The notes beneath the pieces were generated by a model. The model saw nothing but the letters and a program-made list of their open reading frames with translations, had not been told where the DNA came from and did not search any database. A DNA stretch of 64,000 nucleotides from Ailanthus altissimus (taxonomy: Eukaryota > Streptophyta > Magnoliopsida > Sapindales > Simaroubaceae): assembly GCA_946807835.1 (NCBI GenBank), contig OX327699.1:1180501-1244500 (forward strand), written 5' to 3'. This document shows positions 33,110 through 44,889 of the stretch, one piece after another. Position numbers and translations under genes: made by a program. Within the stretch, counting starts at the first letter, position 1. Each line of letters starts with the position of its first letter.

Positions 33110-35890
33110 TGGCTAGGATCTTATGATGGTCAAGTTTAAGAGAAAACGTGGAAACCGAGGGAACCTCCCCATTAAAGACCAAGATGAGTTATCTTGCCAT
33201 AAGGATTCTTAAAACAACCTATATGTAAATCAAGAAGAAACCTAATGAGGCAATCAAATTGTAGGCACTAATATCGAAGCGATAGCCCAAATCTTAAAAG
33301 ATATAATGCAGATGACTTTATAATGAAGTCAGAAAGAATAGCTTGAAGCCATCATTGCAGCTAAACTAGTAAGCACACCTATGGCCACAGCAATTGCACC
33401 AAATGTTGCTTAGACCATGCTCGAGAAAGAAACACAAATGACGTATGTTAAAAATGCATGAAAGAGGGGAAAATAAAGTCCTTCACAACTTTGACATTCT
33501 CATCATGATTAACTAATTTATAACAATCATATAACATAAATGGAGGATGTTCTCATGCTGCCATATCCTGCCAAGATTATCGACATGTTGTGTCCTAATG
33601 GTTATGACATGCCACCCCTTTCTTATTTAATGACAAGAAGGAAAATCCCACAAAGAACATTGAAAGATTCATTGATTCTCTTGGTGCACATGTCACTAAC
33701 AAAAGACTATAGCTTAGAGAATTCTCTAAATCCTTTACAAGTTATGCCGATGCTTTATATGTTTCACTGTCGGTAGGCTCTATCCTTATTTAGCAAGAAT
33801 ATTTTGAAACAAGAACCATAATCCAACTCAATCGAGCCAAACAAGGTTATTCAGAGCCTTTAGTTGAATATGTTGGGAGTTCAAAGACTTGGCACTAGGC
33901 TATTACGAGTAGAAAAGATAAGAGGAGCTTATAGAAATCTATGTCAATAAAATGTTGAGCAAGTATTGAGCCCATCTCAAGAACATGTGAATTGTTGTTC
34001 ATTAAACTTATGGAAACATTTAAAGAATTATCTCATTAGTCAACGCCTCTATTGGCATGTAATAGAGACCTAATGAAAGAAAAAAAATAGATCCATAAGT
34101 CATGTTTGTGGATAATTAGGCCAAATTATATGGTGGACAACCACTAAGAGAAACTGCTAATGAGTAATCTATACCATTCAGCTAAGAAGAGCAAAATGCT
34201 CTCCTTGATCAGTGGATACTAAACAGGCTTTTACATCTTTACCCATTAAAGAGAAGCTTAACTGAAAAAGAATAAAGGACCCTTTTTGCCATCAGCATTA
34301 GACATTCAACTACCTACCATACATTATAGGTAACTATAAAGGCTAATGCACAATAAAATTAAGGATGGAACCCTAGAAGTTCCTAGCAAGGCATAAGTGT
34401 AGACTTTAACCCACTTCTATGACATGAGAAGAAAGGAAAATCTTGATCAATTTACTCAAATACACTATAATATTGACCATGCAGAGGGAAATATTACAGA
34501 AGAAGTATCTTTAATCATCTAGTAAGAAGAGCCCAAGAAATAAGAAAAGTTGCAAGATCTAATGGTGAAATCCCTACAATAAAGTCCAAAGTGCAAATCC
34601 ATATTTGATTAGCTTAGATATAGACTTAAAGCATGTGAAAGCTATAATAAAAGCACTTCTTGCAAATCTCTGTAACATGGACCATAATGTTACGACGACA
34701 ATAAAGTCCCAAGTGCAAATCCATATTTGATTAGCTTAGATATAGACTTAAAGTATGTGAAAGCTATAATAAAAGCACTTCTTGCAAATCTCTGTAACAT
34801 GGACCATAATGTTACGACGACATAAATCAACAAGAGGCTATTTGGAAACCATAAATGCCATAGTATATATCGACATAGAAGCATAATATCAAAACAACAA
34901 GCACCTGCTATACCTAGAGGCTAGAATCAATGATGTGTTAATTAGAAGGGCTCTTGTTGACATTAGAGCATCAATCAACATTATCGTTGTAGTAACACTT
35001 CAAGTAGAAAAAATGTACTAGCTGTATTACGAAGAGAAAGATTTGAGTACCTAGCTTCAACACCGCAAATGAATATTTTATTGGGATCATACAACTAGAC
35101 TAGACAGTAAGGCCACTTCATGCCTTTACCTATTTCATGTAATGATTATTAAAGCCGTATATGATATATTGCTCAATAAGCCATGGCTGAATACATACAA
35201 CCTAATGGTGTTAACATACCACCAGTTTGTTAAGGGCAAAATTGGAAAAAAGACAATCAAGATCCTTTCTGTAAAAAGAAAGTTATCTCGTAGATGCTTA
35301 GGCCTATGATAGATTTAACATTGGTTCAAGTAACATACTGGCCAGACTAGTAGGGATGCCATTACCTAGAGCTGGTAGGCGTGGCATACCTCATAGCCCA
35401 TGCCTATAAGAAGTGATAAACAAAAAGCAGAAAACGTTCCTTAAAATGACGCATCTAAACAAAGGTTAAACCCTTTTCAAAAGAACCAAACTAGAAATAT
35501 CTTTACTACCAAAAACAAGTACTCAATGAGCGTGTCATCTCTTGCTTATAATAATTTTTGCTGCCTAACTTGCCTAGAAGGAATGGTCTCAACTATAATA
35601 AAGAATAGAGCTTTTGCACGAATATTTATACAATAAAACAAATGCCTACGACTTTAGATGGAAAAATCCCTTATTCTCCTAAGCACATGTTAAAAGATCT
35701 TCAGTTGTAATAGAGGAACTAGAAGAAGTTAACTTGAGCATTGATCAGGAGATGCTAAAGCCCGTCTTGATAAGCACTAAACTCTTAGCTGAAGAAAAAA
35801 AGATATTGATCAACCTACTAAAGAAATACAATGACATCTTTTCCTAAGGCTACTGGAATATGCTAGGACTGGATCTCTAAATAGTTTTCC
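33110..35890 (+). pseudogene. Older Ty3/Gypsy gag-protease-RT remnant
   Basis: The + strand frames read PYPAKIIDMLCPNGYDMPPL and LREFSKSFTSYAYALY, then SLVEYVxxxKDLAL-type words: the capsid region of plant Ty3/Gypsy gag (33.5-33.9 kb). Near 34.95 kb RINDVLIRRALVDIRASINII is a retropepsin in which the catalytic DTGAS has become DIRAS. Near 35.8 kb EEKKILINLLKKYNDIFS and LDLxIVFHALNI mark the entry to reverse transcriptase. There the sequence is cut by the Gypsy LTR starting at 35909. Numerous stops; dead. Confidence 0.75.
34576..34819. repeat. 122-bp tandem duplication in the older Gypsy
   Basis: Copies at 34576-34697 and 34698-34819 differ at only about three positions and each end with GTTACGACGACA. 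The high identity inside an otherwise badly decayed element suggests a recent local duplication. The unit length is not a multiple of three. Confidence 0.88.
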
Positions 35891-35908
35891 ATGCCCTTAA
35901 TATATAAC

Positions 35909-38733
35909 TAATAAAGGTTCATTAAGTATAATATTTTCATCTTCCAAACTTAATATTTGTTCGTAGAAATTAAGATTATTTGACTTTTGATGTATTTTAT
36001 TATTATTTTTGTAAGTTTGGAGTCAATAGAGTAAATAGGGTCGAAAGTCTAATGAAAATAAGTCAAAAACCTCAAATTGCTACAATACCAGCTACAGTGA
36101 ATTGCTACCATAACTAGCTATAGTAATATACTATAGTAACCAACACAGCAGCGACTAGAGATGAGCGTCATGGCAAACTAAAACAGTGTCTCAATGCTAC
36201 GACGATGAACAATACCGAGTAAATAGTAACTCACAAACAGTATTTGTGTTACAGTAACTCGTGAACAGTAATTTGAAGACATAAACCTATAAATAGAAGG
36301 CCAAAAACCCTAATTAAGGGGAGAGAAAAGAGGAGAGAAAAAAGAAAAGAGGCAAAAACTGAGAGAAAGAATTCACAACACAAAATCAAAGATCAAAGCC
36401 AAAGATTGAAGAACCAAGATCAAGATTCAAGCTTCAAGTCAAGATTGAGGGAGAAGCACATCAAGAAGTCACTTTGATTAGTTTTTCTTCTTGTTCTTTA
36501 TCATTATACTCTTATTCTTATTGATCTTTATAAATTGGTTAGATACTTTTAGTTTTGTGATGGTCTAAATTATTCATCTAGGGTTAGACTATGTGAACCT
36601 AGTATGGATTTGGATTGTGTTAATTTTTAGTTTATAAACTTGATACATTCAATTGATTCATTATATCTTGTGTTTTAATGCTTTCATTATACCTGATCAA
36701 AATTTTGAATGATTGAGGAACCATGATGAACTTGGCAAAGGGATTCATGTGTTTGATGCTATATTTCTATATTATAAATTAAGTGCAAGTATACACTATC
36801 GTATGCTAGTAATAAAGAGACTAAATTAGTCGGATGTCGAACCCACAGGGATAATTGTTTCTTTTTAACCAATTATTAAAATTATATCTTCTTAATAATT
36901 ATTCAGATAAATAAAAACCTAAGAATGAATGTAGAAAATATAAAAGTAAAAACACAATGCAAAGAGAATAAGAAGATAGCAATGTAGAGAAAACTTAGGA
37001 TTAATATTATCTCTCAATATGCTTTTTAATGATTAACCCTCTAATATTTAACTCAATTAGTCTTTATTATTGATCAAGATGCTAATGTATTCACAAGCCT
37101 CTTCCAAGGTCATGCAAGTATACCCTAATTTACCAAATACCTATATTCCTATGGTACTTGTAATAAATTAAGATTCATTAAGATTAGGTCTTATTGATCA
37201 TACATGCCAATTAGGTATATTCCTATCCTAAGTTGAAACTTGCATATGTAATATTGAATATTACTCTACAATCATGCATCAAATTACCTAGGTCTAAATA
37301 TATTGATTCCTCTTCCAAGTTTATCAAAATATTACCAATTCATTCACCATATATTGGCCAGATATATTGAAGCATTAAACACAAGTAATTTAAATAATAA
37401 AAGACTAAGTTTATTAAATATTAAAAGATATGGCAATTTGAGCACATATATTGAGTTCAAATATTAACCCTAGAAAATAAATTAGTTCATAGCTACAAGA
37501 GAATCACAGCAATAAAAATAAAAATAAAACATGCTACAATTAATCACAAACCAATGTAGATGTCGAATTGCTCTTGATTGATGTTGCTCTGAATTCTTGG
37601 TGCTCTTGAATTGCTCTAAGTTCTCTTTTTCTTGCTCTAAGTTCTCTTTTTCTTGCTCTAGGTTCTTCTCTGGTCTCTTTTGATGATTCTTGAAGGTTGG
37701 GAACGAGTGGCTTTTTATAGGGATTGATATGAGCTTGAAAATCTCAATTCTCATCGGACTAGGACTCGCACTACCGCTGGCGTGCTATGCAGTTGTCGCT
37801 GGGGCGACGTGTGAAAAAGATATTACCGTTGGAGCGGTGGGATCTTGGCGCTGAGGCGCTGCATGAAAACGGCTTCACCGCTGGCATGGTATATTTATAG
37901 CGCTGGGGCGATGGAGCGTCACTGGCGCGGTGAATCTTTGGCGCTGGAGCCCTAGACGCGACTTAAGCAGGTCATTTTTCTTATTTCGATCACTATTTCA
38001 GCGCTGGGGCGACAATCCTTGTGGCGCTGGGGCGATGGACACATACTTTGAAAACTTTGCATTTTAGTCCCTGTTTTCGCTCCTTTTGCGTTCTTTCTTT
38101 AAATTTTGTTCAAGTCCCTATAAATAACAATAAGGCACATAAATAGCCATCTATTCTCATAAAATCATAAAATATCAATAATAAAAACATGAGAAAATAT
38201 ATGACAAATTTGCCCTTATCAGTGTTTAGCCTAGGGTAGTTTGATGCATGATTATAAGGTAACAACTATAAGTTCTATCTAGGATAGACATATACATAGA
38301 TGGCATGTATGGTATAATTCAGACTTGATCTTAATGAATTACATTCTGATTTGATTACCATAGATATATAGGTGATTGTTAGAATGTGTAATATAATCAC
38401 TTAACCAACAGAGGCTTGTGATGAGATTAGTGTCTAAGCCAATCAATTAGTAGTAAGAGATTAACCAAGAGGTTAATAAATCTAATGAAATATTAAGAGA
38501 CGAGTCAAAACCCTAGATTATCTTTACTTGTGAATTCTATCATTTATTTTTGTTTAGTTTAATTGATAGAATTAAATTAGTTAAATAAATTCAAATTTTA
38601 GTTTTCTGAATAAAAGTTAAGTAGGTATAATTTTAGTACTTGATTTATAAAATTAGATTGCATAGTCCCTGTAGGATTGATACTTGGATTTAAAATCCTA
38701 TATTACTTGATACGATAGCGTGCGCTTGCGCTT
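35909..38733 (+). repeat. 5' LTR of gag-only Gypsy, interrupted
   Basis: Starts TAATAAAGGTTCATTAAG (TG decayed to TA) and is homologous to 42342-43280, with a 1468-bp solo LTR plus a TSD inserted at 36754. It ends at GATAGCGTGCGCTTGCGCTTA and then switches to unrelated sequence, lacking the last ~45 bp present in the 3' LTR. Confidence 0.75.
36754..38221 (-). mobile_element. Solo Gypsy LTR inside the 5' LTR, TSD GTGTT
   Basis: A 1468-bp segment with TG..CA ends flanked by GTGTT at 36749-36753 and 38222-38226, and no internal coding region. The left part (GTGCAAGTATACACTATCGTATGC.. and GTCGAACCCACAGGGATA) reads on the minus strand as the end region of an Athila/Tat-type LTR, so orientation is minus. 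It contains a 21-bp tandem repeat at about 37612-37675 (minus-strand translation EQEKENL repeated) and a GC-rich part at 37755-38045 with repeated GCGCTGGGGCGA-like words. A solo LTR arises by recombination between the two LTRs of a full element. Confidence 0.88.
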
Positions 38734-38735
38734 AA

Positions 38736-40603
38736 AATCCCGTGGGATCAACACTAATAACTTTGAGATCAAGCCAAATATTATTCAGATGCTAAAAGAA
38801 ACTGTACAGTTTAGCAGAGCTCCCAATGATGATCCTAACATGCATATAATAAATTTCTTAGAAATTTGTGTTACCTTCAAATACAATAGAGTCTCCGACG
38901 ATGTCATCAGATTGAGGTTATTCGCTTTCTCTTTAAGGGACAGAGTTAAGAGTTGGTTAATGTTATTACCGTCAGAATCCATATCAATATAGGAAGATTT
39001 AGCACAAAAGTTCTTTCCACCAGCAAATACATCAAAGATGAGGAATGACATCACCTTATTCAGTCAGATTGATGGAAAGTCATTGTATGAGGCATGAGAG
39101 CGCTTTAAGGATATATAAAGGACGTGTCCTCGTCATGGAGTCCCTAGATGGCTATTAGTCCAAACATTCTACAATGGACTAATAAGCCATTTGAGGACTA
39201 TTGTAGATGCTACTGCTGGAGGAGCTTTAATGAATAAGTCTACATATGAGGCTTATAATCTATTAGAAGATGTGGTGTCAAACAGTTACTAATGGCCAGC
39301 AGAGAGAGTCCTCGTCATGGAGTCCCTAGATGGCTATTAGTCCAAACATTCTACAATGGACTAAGAAGCCATTTGAGGACTATTGTAGATGCTACTGCTG
39401 GAGGAGCTTTAATGAATAAGTTACATATGAGGCTTATAATCTATTAGAAGAGATGGTGTTAAACTGTTACCAATGGTCAGCAGAGAGAGTTACACCCAAG
39501 AGAATTGTCGGTCTATCTGAAATAAAGTATTTAGTGCATTGATATCTTAAACCAATACTTTATCTAAGAAGTTTGATGTATTGAATGGCATCAAAATTCG
39601 ATAAATGATATGCAACGTTTGTGGTGATAATCACATGAATAGGCGGTGCATGGAAACAAATTATGTGGGCAATTTCAATCATAAAAAACCTAACCCACAA
39701 TCAAATTCCTACAATCCAGAGTGGTGAAATCATCCTAACTTCTCTTGGCATTACAACCAAGAAGAGTCATCTAGACCAATGAATCCCCCAGAATTTCAGC
39801 CGCTATAAGAGATGAAACCGACTTTGGAAGACATGTTTATACAATAAATAAAGTCCAATGATGCCATCCTATAGAATCATTCAGCATCTTTGAAGAATTT
39901 GGAGGTTCAAATGGAACAACTTGCTGCTGCAATTAATAGGAGAGCTCAAGACACTCTACCAAGTGATACTGAGACAAATCTAAAAGGGATTATAGAGCAC
40001 TGCTAAGCCATCAACTTGAGGAGTGATAAAATTTTACAAGAAAACACATTCATACCACCACCATCAAGTATAAAGGAGAAGGAAGTACAAAACAATAAAG
40101 TACAACCATATAGACCGCTTATTCCTTTTCTTCAAAGGGTACAGAGGTGTCAAACAAGTGTTGAAACAGAAAATCAGCAGCATACCAATCTAGAAAATAA
40201 TGTAGAATCTTATAAAAGTGTAGAATTCTCAACAATAAAATGTGCAGAAACTAGTATTAAAGTGCAACAACATTCTAAGGTGCAGAAAAGTGACAACACA
40301 ATAGAAAATACTAGTAACAAAGAGCAAAATCAGCCCATGCGCACTATATTACTTGATTGTTGTAGCATTAATATGGTGCTATCAAATACCAAAGAGCTTA
40401 AAGACATGGAGATGTTGAATTCTCACATAAAAAAGAAGGCGTTAAGGCATAGAAAGAGAAAAAAGAAGAAAAAGAAGAAGCAGTACAATGACAGGATCAA
40501 AGAGAAGGGTATAAAAGAGACACTTTGCCAATCTAAAATTCAAGTCTCTCTGGAGAAACATAAGGAGAAAGAGGAACAAGTTGCTACCCAAGATCTAATA
40601 TAG
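38736..40603 (+). pseudogene. Gypsy gag of the pol-less element
   Basis: Reads NNFEIKPNIIQMLKETVQF and RLFAFSLRDRVKSWLMLLP (capsid domain of Athila/Tat-like gag), then TAG, then KFFPPANTSKMRNDI, SQIDGKSLYEA and TFYNGL. A zinc knuckle CNVCGDNHMNRRC lies at 39611-39649, followed further on by the proline-rich PYRPLIPFLQRVQR. A final open segment (40016-40603) ends with a lysine-rich KKKKKKKQYNDR. In-frame stops at about 38990, 39100 and 39290 and a 182-bp duplication break it. No protease follows. Confidence 0.8.
39126..39489. repeat. 182-bp tandem duplication inside gag
   Basis: Copies 39126-39307 and 39308-39489 are almost identical (GTCCTCGTCATGGAGTCCC.. each). The unit is not a multiple of three, so it shifts the gag frame. 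Confidence 0.88.
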
Positions 40604-42341
40604 AAGATGTGGAAGCCGAAAGAAAGGAAGCCTAACAAGCTCACATATAAAGATGCTTCCACCATTAATTTTGATACTTCATAAGAGTATAAAGAGCCTC
40701 GTCAAGCCGACGACGCTAAATCAAGAGCTTCTTGGGAGGTAACCCAAGTAATTTTTTATTTTTATTAACTTATTTTTAGTTTTAGTTATGTTAGTTTCTT
40801 TTTTTTTCTTTGTAGGAATAAATCAACAAGTCAAACATTCAAGGAAGCATTATAAGCAATTTTAAGCATTATGAGCAAAGGGATACTGCAGTCCAATCAA
40901 TAGGCAACAATGCTACATTGCTTCAACTTCAGTTACCAAGGAAGTTTTTCTTACTTTTAAATTTGTTTTTAGACATTGAGAACAATGTCCAATTTAAGTT
41001 TGGGGGTGGGAAAGACATTACCTGTGTTTATGTTACTGCATGCTTTGATTGATTGTCTTATGGGGTAATTTTGTTTTTAATTAATTTTTTTAGTTGTTAA
41101 GTTTTGGTTATGATAATGATCATTAGTCCATGATAAAAAATAAATTATTGGCTGAATTTATTTTCACAAGTTTTTAGGAAATAATAGATGCTTGAGATAA
41201 CTCTTATATCATGATTCTTGGACCGAATTCAAGCTTATTTTTTTATCACTTACTCTTGAGCACATTGAAAGAAGCATGTATTAGTTGAATTTTTTACTTA
41301 GAGTTATTCATGCTTAAGTAGTACACTATAGTGTCGAAGACCAATACTCTAGAACTTGCTTGATTACTACTTGATGCCAAATCCTAGAATTCACATGCTT
41401 AGAAAAATGACATTAGGCCATCTTTGGACCGCTTGAGCATTTTCGAGCCTATCTTATATGTATATTTATCCCTAGTAATCCCATTTGAGCCTAATTATCC
41501 ATTTTTTTTTTCTGTTTAACCACATTACAAGCCTAAAATCTACCGGTAGCACCATAAACCTTGAGTTTATTTAAAAATATTCTTAAAATGAAAAAGTTTG
41601 TGGATATATGAAAGAAGGGTACTGCAATGAAAAGTAATAAGTCTTGAGGGTGTATATCAATCTAAGTTTGGGGGTACATAAAAAATAATGTTTAAATGCA
41701 TAATATCCACAGCTTAAGAAAAATAAGAAATTATTTACAAAAATGTGATTAAAAGAAAGATAGAAATATCATAAGTTTAGGGGAGGAGATGAAGAATCAA
41801 GGAGGAGAAGGAATCAAGAGATTTCTAAGTAAAGTCTAGGCGTTAATGGTGTAATTTGCACTTTATATATATCTTTATATCCCACATTTACCTTAGCCTT
41901 ATATTACAAGCTAATTAAAGTCTTAAATAGATCTCTAGACATGTGTATTTCTACATTAGTGGATAATAATACGAAAAGCAAGCTTATAGTAGTGTTATAA
42001 TTGAAAATATGTCGAGATATCATCTTTATATACTTTCTTAAGTATTGAGTAAATCTATGTTCTATTTAGCTAATTACTTGCTTATTACACACACGTACAA
42101 GTGATCATTTATAAGGGAGAATGAAGTACTTGATGAATGCTATGAGGATTGTTGAAAATTGTTTATTGATTTCTTAAGAGCCTTGTGCTATTTTTCGTAG
42201 CCTTTGAGACAACGATATTGATAATCTAATCCATCGAAGCTTGGTTTTAGTTTTTAGTTTCTATTTAGAGTCATGAATAAATTGTGAATGCTTCTCTTTG
42301 TTTTGCTCGAGGACGAGCAAAGTCTTAAGTTTGGGGATATT
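40604..42341 (+). other. 3' untranslated region of the pol-less Gypsy
   Basis: Non-coding internal region. Includes the phrase GCTTCTTGGGAGGTAACCCAA, which in related elements follows the pol frame, and three copies of a TAAGTTTGGGG purine motif at about 40995, 41663 and 42326. The last serves as polypurine tract for the 3' LTR. Confidence 0.6.
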
Positions 42342-43280
42342 TGATAAGGGTTTATTAAGTTTAATATTTTCATCTTCTAAACTTAGTATTTGTTCGTAGA
42401 AATCAAGATTATTTGGCTTTTGATGTATTTTATTATTAGTTTTGTAGGTTTGGAGTCAATGGAGCAAATAGGGTCGAAACTCTAATGAAAATAAGCCAAA
42501 ACTATCAAATTGATACAGTGAATTGCTACAGTAATATACTACAGAAACCAGCGCAACAGCAACTAAAGATGAGCATTGCGGCGCACGTGGCGGTGAACAT
42601 CACCGAGTAAACAATAACTCAAAAGCCAAAGATTGAAGAACCAAGATCAAGATTCAAACTTCAAGTTATGATTGAGGGAGAAGCACATCAAGGAGTCAGT
42701 TTGATTAGTTTTTCCTCTCTTTCTTTATCATTATGCTTTTATTCTTTTTTTTTATCTTTATAAATTGGTTAGATATTTTTAGTTTTGTGATGGTTTAAAT
42801 TGTTTATCTAGGGTTAGATTATGTGAACCTAGTATGGATTTGGATTGTGTTAATTTTTAGTTTATGAACTTGATACATTCAATTGATTTATTCTATCTTT
42901 GTGTTAGAATGTGTAATATGATGAGATTAGTGTCTAAGCCAATCAATTGATATTATGAGATTAACTAAGAGGTTAATAAAGCTAATAAAATATTAGGGGA
43001 TAAGTCAAAACTCTAGATTATATTTATTTTTGAATTCTATCCTTTATTTTTGTTTAGTTTAATTGATAGAATTAAATTAGTTAAATAAATTTCAGATTTT
43101 AATTTTTTGAATAAAAGTTAAGTAGGTAAAATTTTAGTACTTGATTTATAGAATTAGATTGCATAGTCTCTGTGGGATCGATACTTGGACTTAAAATCCT
43201 ATATTACTTGATACAATAGCGTGCGCTTGCGCTTAGTTAGTATAGTATTAATCAAGTTTTTACTTAATGAACCTTTATCA
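42342..43280 (+). repeat. 3' LTR of the pol-less Gypsy
   Basis: 939 bp with TG..CA ends. The termini form an inverted repeat: start TGATAAGGGTTTATTAAG, end CTTAATGAACCTTTATCA. An internal part present in the 5' copy is missing near 42900. Confidence 0.82.
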
Positions 43281-43736
43281 GAGCTAAGTTCTTATCTGAA
43301 AACTGTTTAACAAGTTTTGTCAAACAGAAATATAGAATAGTTTTAAATAGTTTTATTTTTTAAAAACTGAACCAAACCGGGTTTGCCCACCCTTAGCATA
43401 GAGAGCTAGATACTATTAGCCAACAATAAGGAATCAAGACATACTATACAGGTTATATGCTCACATTGTCATGCTATTGATACAATAACGTGCGCTTGCG
43501 CTTAATTAGTATAGTACCAATCAAGTTTTTACTTAATGAACCTTTATCAGAGCTAAGTTATTATCTGAAAACTGTTTAACAGGTTTTGTCAAACAAAAAT
43601 ATGGATTAGTTTTAATAGTTTTATTTTTTAAAAATTGAACTGAATCGAGTTTACCCACCCTTAGCACAGAGAGCTAGATACTACTAACCAACAATAAGGA
43701 ATCAAGACACGCTATACAGGTTATATGCTCACATTT
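43208..43736. repeat. 269-bp tandem duplication spanning an LTR end
   Basis: Copy 1 (43208-43476) and copy 2 (43477-43736) both start TTGATACAATAxCGTGCGC, include the last ~70 bp of the 3' LTR, and continue into flanking sequence (GAGCTAAGTT.TTATCTGAAAACTG .. GGTTATATGCTCACATT). The duplication therefore happened after, or during, insertion of the element. Confidence 0.85.
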
Positions 43737-43754
43737 TTAAGCTGTAACCCATAA

Positions 43755-44045
43755 GGAAGAGGCATTCATAACTATGACAGAAGTAGATTGGCGAGTACCC
43801 TATAAAGAATACCTTTTAAAAGGCATTACCTCTTAATTTCACAGATGTGTAGAAGCTCAAACGGATTACCAAACTGTATTTTGTGGAAAGTAAGATCTTT
43901 TATAGAAAAGCCTTAAAGAAGATGTCCTAAGATGCTTAAAGTTCACAAAAGTATAGAAGGTTTTGCATGAGACCTACATTAGAGAATGTAGGGAACACTA
44001 AAGGAAACGAAAAATTATTATAGCTTGCCAGAGATTGGCTACTAC
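43755..44045 (+). pseudogene. Older Gypsy RNase H/integrase junction remnant
   Basis: Reads ITMTEVDWRVPYKEYLLKGI, later KEDVLRCL and VLHETYIRECREH, matching the region between RNase H and the integrase zinc domain of plant Ty3/Gypsy pol (the 'DWR.PY..YL..G' and 'LRCL....VL.E.H.G.CG.H' pattern). Several stops. It is probably the continuation of the element broken at 35908. Confidence 0.65.
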
Positions 44046-44889
44046 TGACTTGTCATGAAGAGTAATGCTAAAGGCTTCGTTATGGTATCCAATCTATGGA
44101 ATGTTCATATAAGATGCCTACTATTATATCTCATTTTTATTCATGATAGCATGTTAGTATATGTTTTTAGGATTAGATTCATGTTACACTCATTTATTTT
44201 TGTAGAAGTGGTTTTAGCAAGGATTTTGTGTTTGATTTTGTACAATACGTTGTTTATTTTATAACATGGTTAGAAAAGTTTATTTTATACTCAAACCCTT
44301 TCTAAATACAACTAAACATAAGAATCTTTCCAAATAAATTTGTTTTATAAACTTTTGTTGCATATCTAAATATTAATGGTTTTTGAAAGAAAGATGCCAC
44401 AACAGTGAAAAACCGAGATTTCAGTAGACTAGAAATAAGAAACTTTTTTTTTTGCCTATCAAATTATCTTATAAATTTTTTAGATATATCACATTTTTTG
44501 TGTCTAGATTTTTGAAGTTTTAATTTTGTAATTTTTGATGTCTAGAAAATATTTCTAAATTATGAACTAAGTTCTTATGACGGATTTTGTCAAATAGAAA
44601 TATAAATTAGTTTTAAATAGTTTTTCTCATCTAAATATCCCGATTAAATTATATATTGAACCCTCATGTGTCTAGAATATATTAGTATAAAGTTTGTATA
44701 AAACTAATTTATAGAGTATAAGATAAAAATTCCAAAGTAGCAACTGTGCAATATTGAGAGATAGGTTAAGAAACATATTTAAGTTTGGAATGATTATGAT
44801 TGGTAATTGAATCATTACTTGTTAAATTAAAAGAAATGATTATGATTGGTAATTGAATCGTTACCTTTGGATCTTTTGACATATAGAGA
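44046..44889. other. AT-rich sequence, no gene seen
   Basis: No recognisable domain. Contains a second-hand phrase (TTTTGTCAAA.AGAAATATA.ATTAGTTTTAAATAGTTTT) also found in the 269-bp duplication at 43330 and 43590, so related repeat DNA extends here (44590-44625). Confidence 0.5.

Larger units (their letters stand above)
35909..43280 (+). mobile_element. Ty3/Gypsy (Athila/Tat-like) element, gag only, pol deleted
   Basis: LTR-related sequence at 35909-38733 (5', interrupted by a solo LTR) and 42342-43280 (3') shares long blocks (TTAGTATTTGTTCGTAGAAAT, GGAGTCAATGGAGCAAATAGG type). Between them are gag with a CxxCGxxHxxxxC knuckle and a 1.7 kb 3' region with the purine-rich TTAAGTTTGGGG just before the 3' LTR. 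No protease, RT or integrase is present. The 5' LTR's last bases, the primer site and the leader are also missing, so the LTR joins gag directly at about 38734. It inserted at the start of the RT of the older Gypsy, whose integrase-side remnant resumes near 43760. No clean TSD is visible. Confidence 0.78.

Noticed and set aside
35904..35908. TSD for the pol-less Gypsy (ATAAC left versus GAGCT right)
   Set aside because: The two sides do not match; the left end has decayed or the flank was rearranged by the 269-bp duplication.
37482..37754. 90-codon minus-strand frame with EQEKENL repeats as a coiled-coil protein gene
   Set aside because: It sits inside a solo LTR and arises from a 21-bp tandem repeat; no evidence of a gene.
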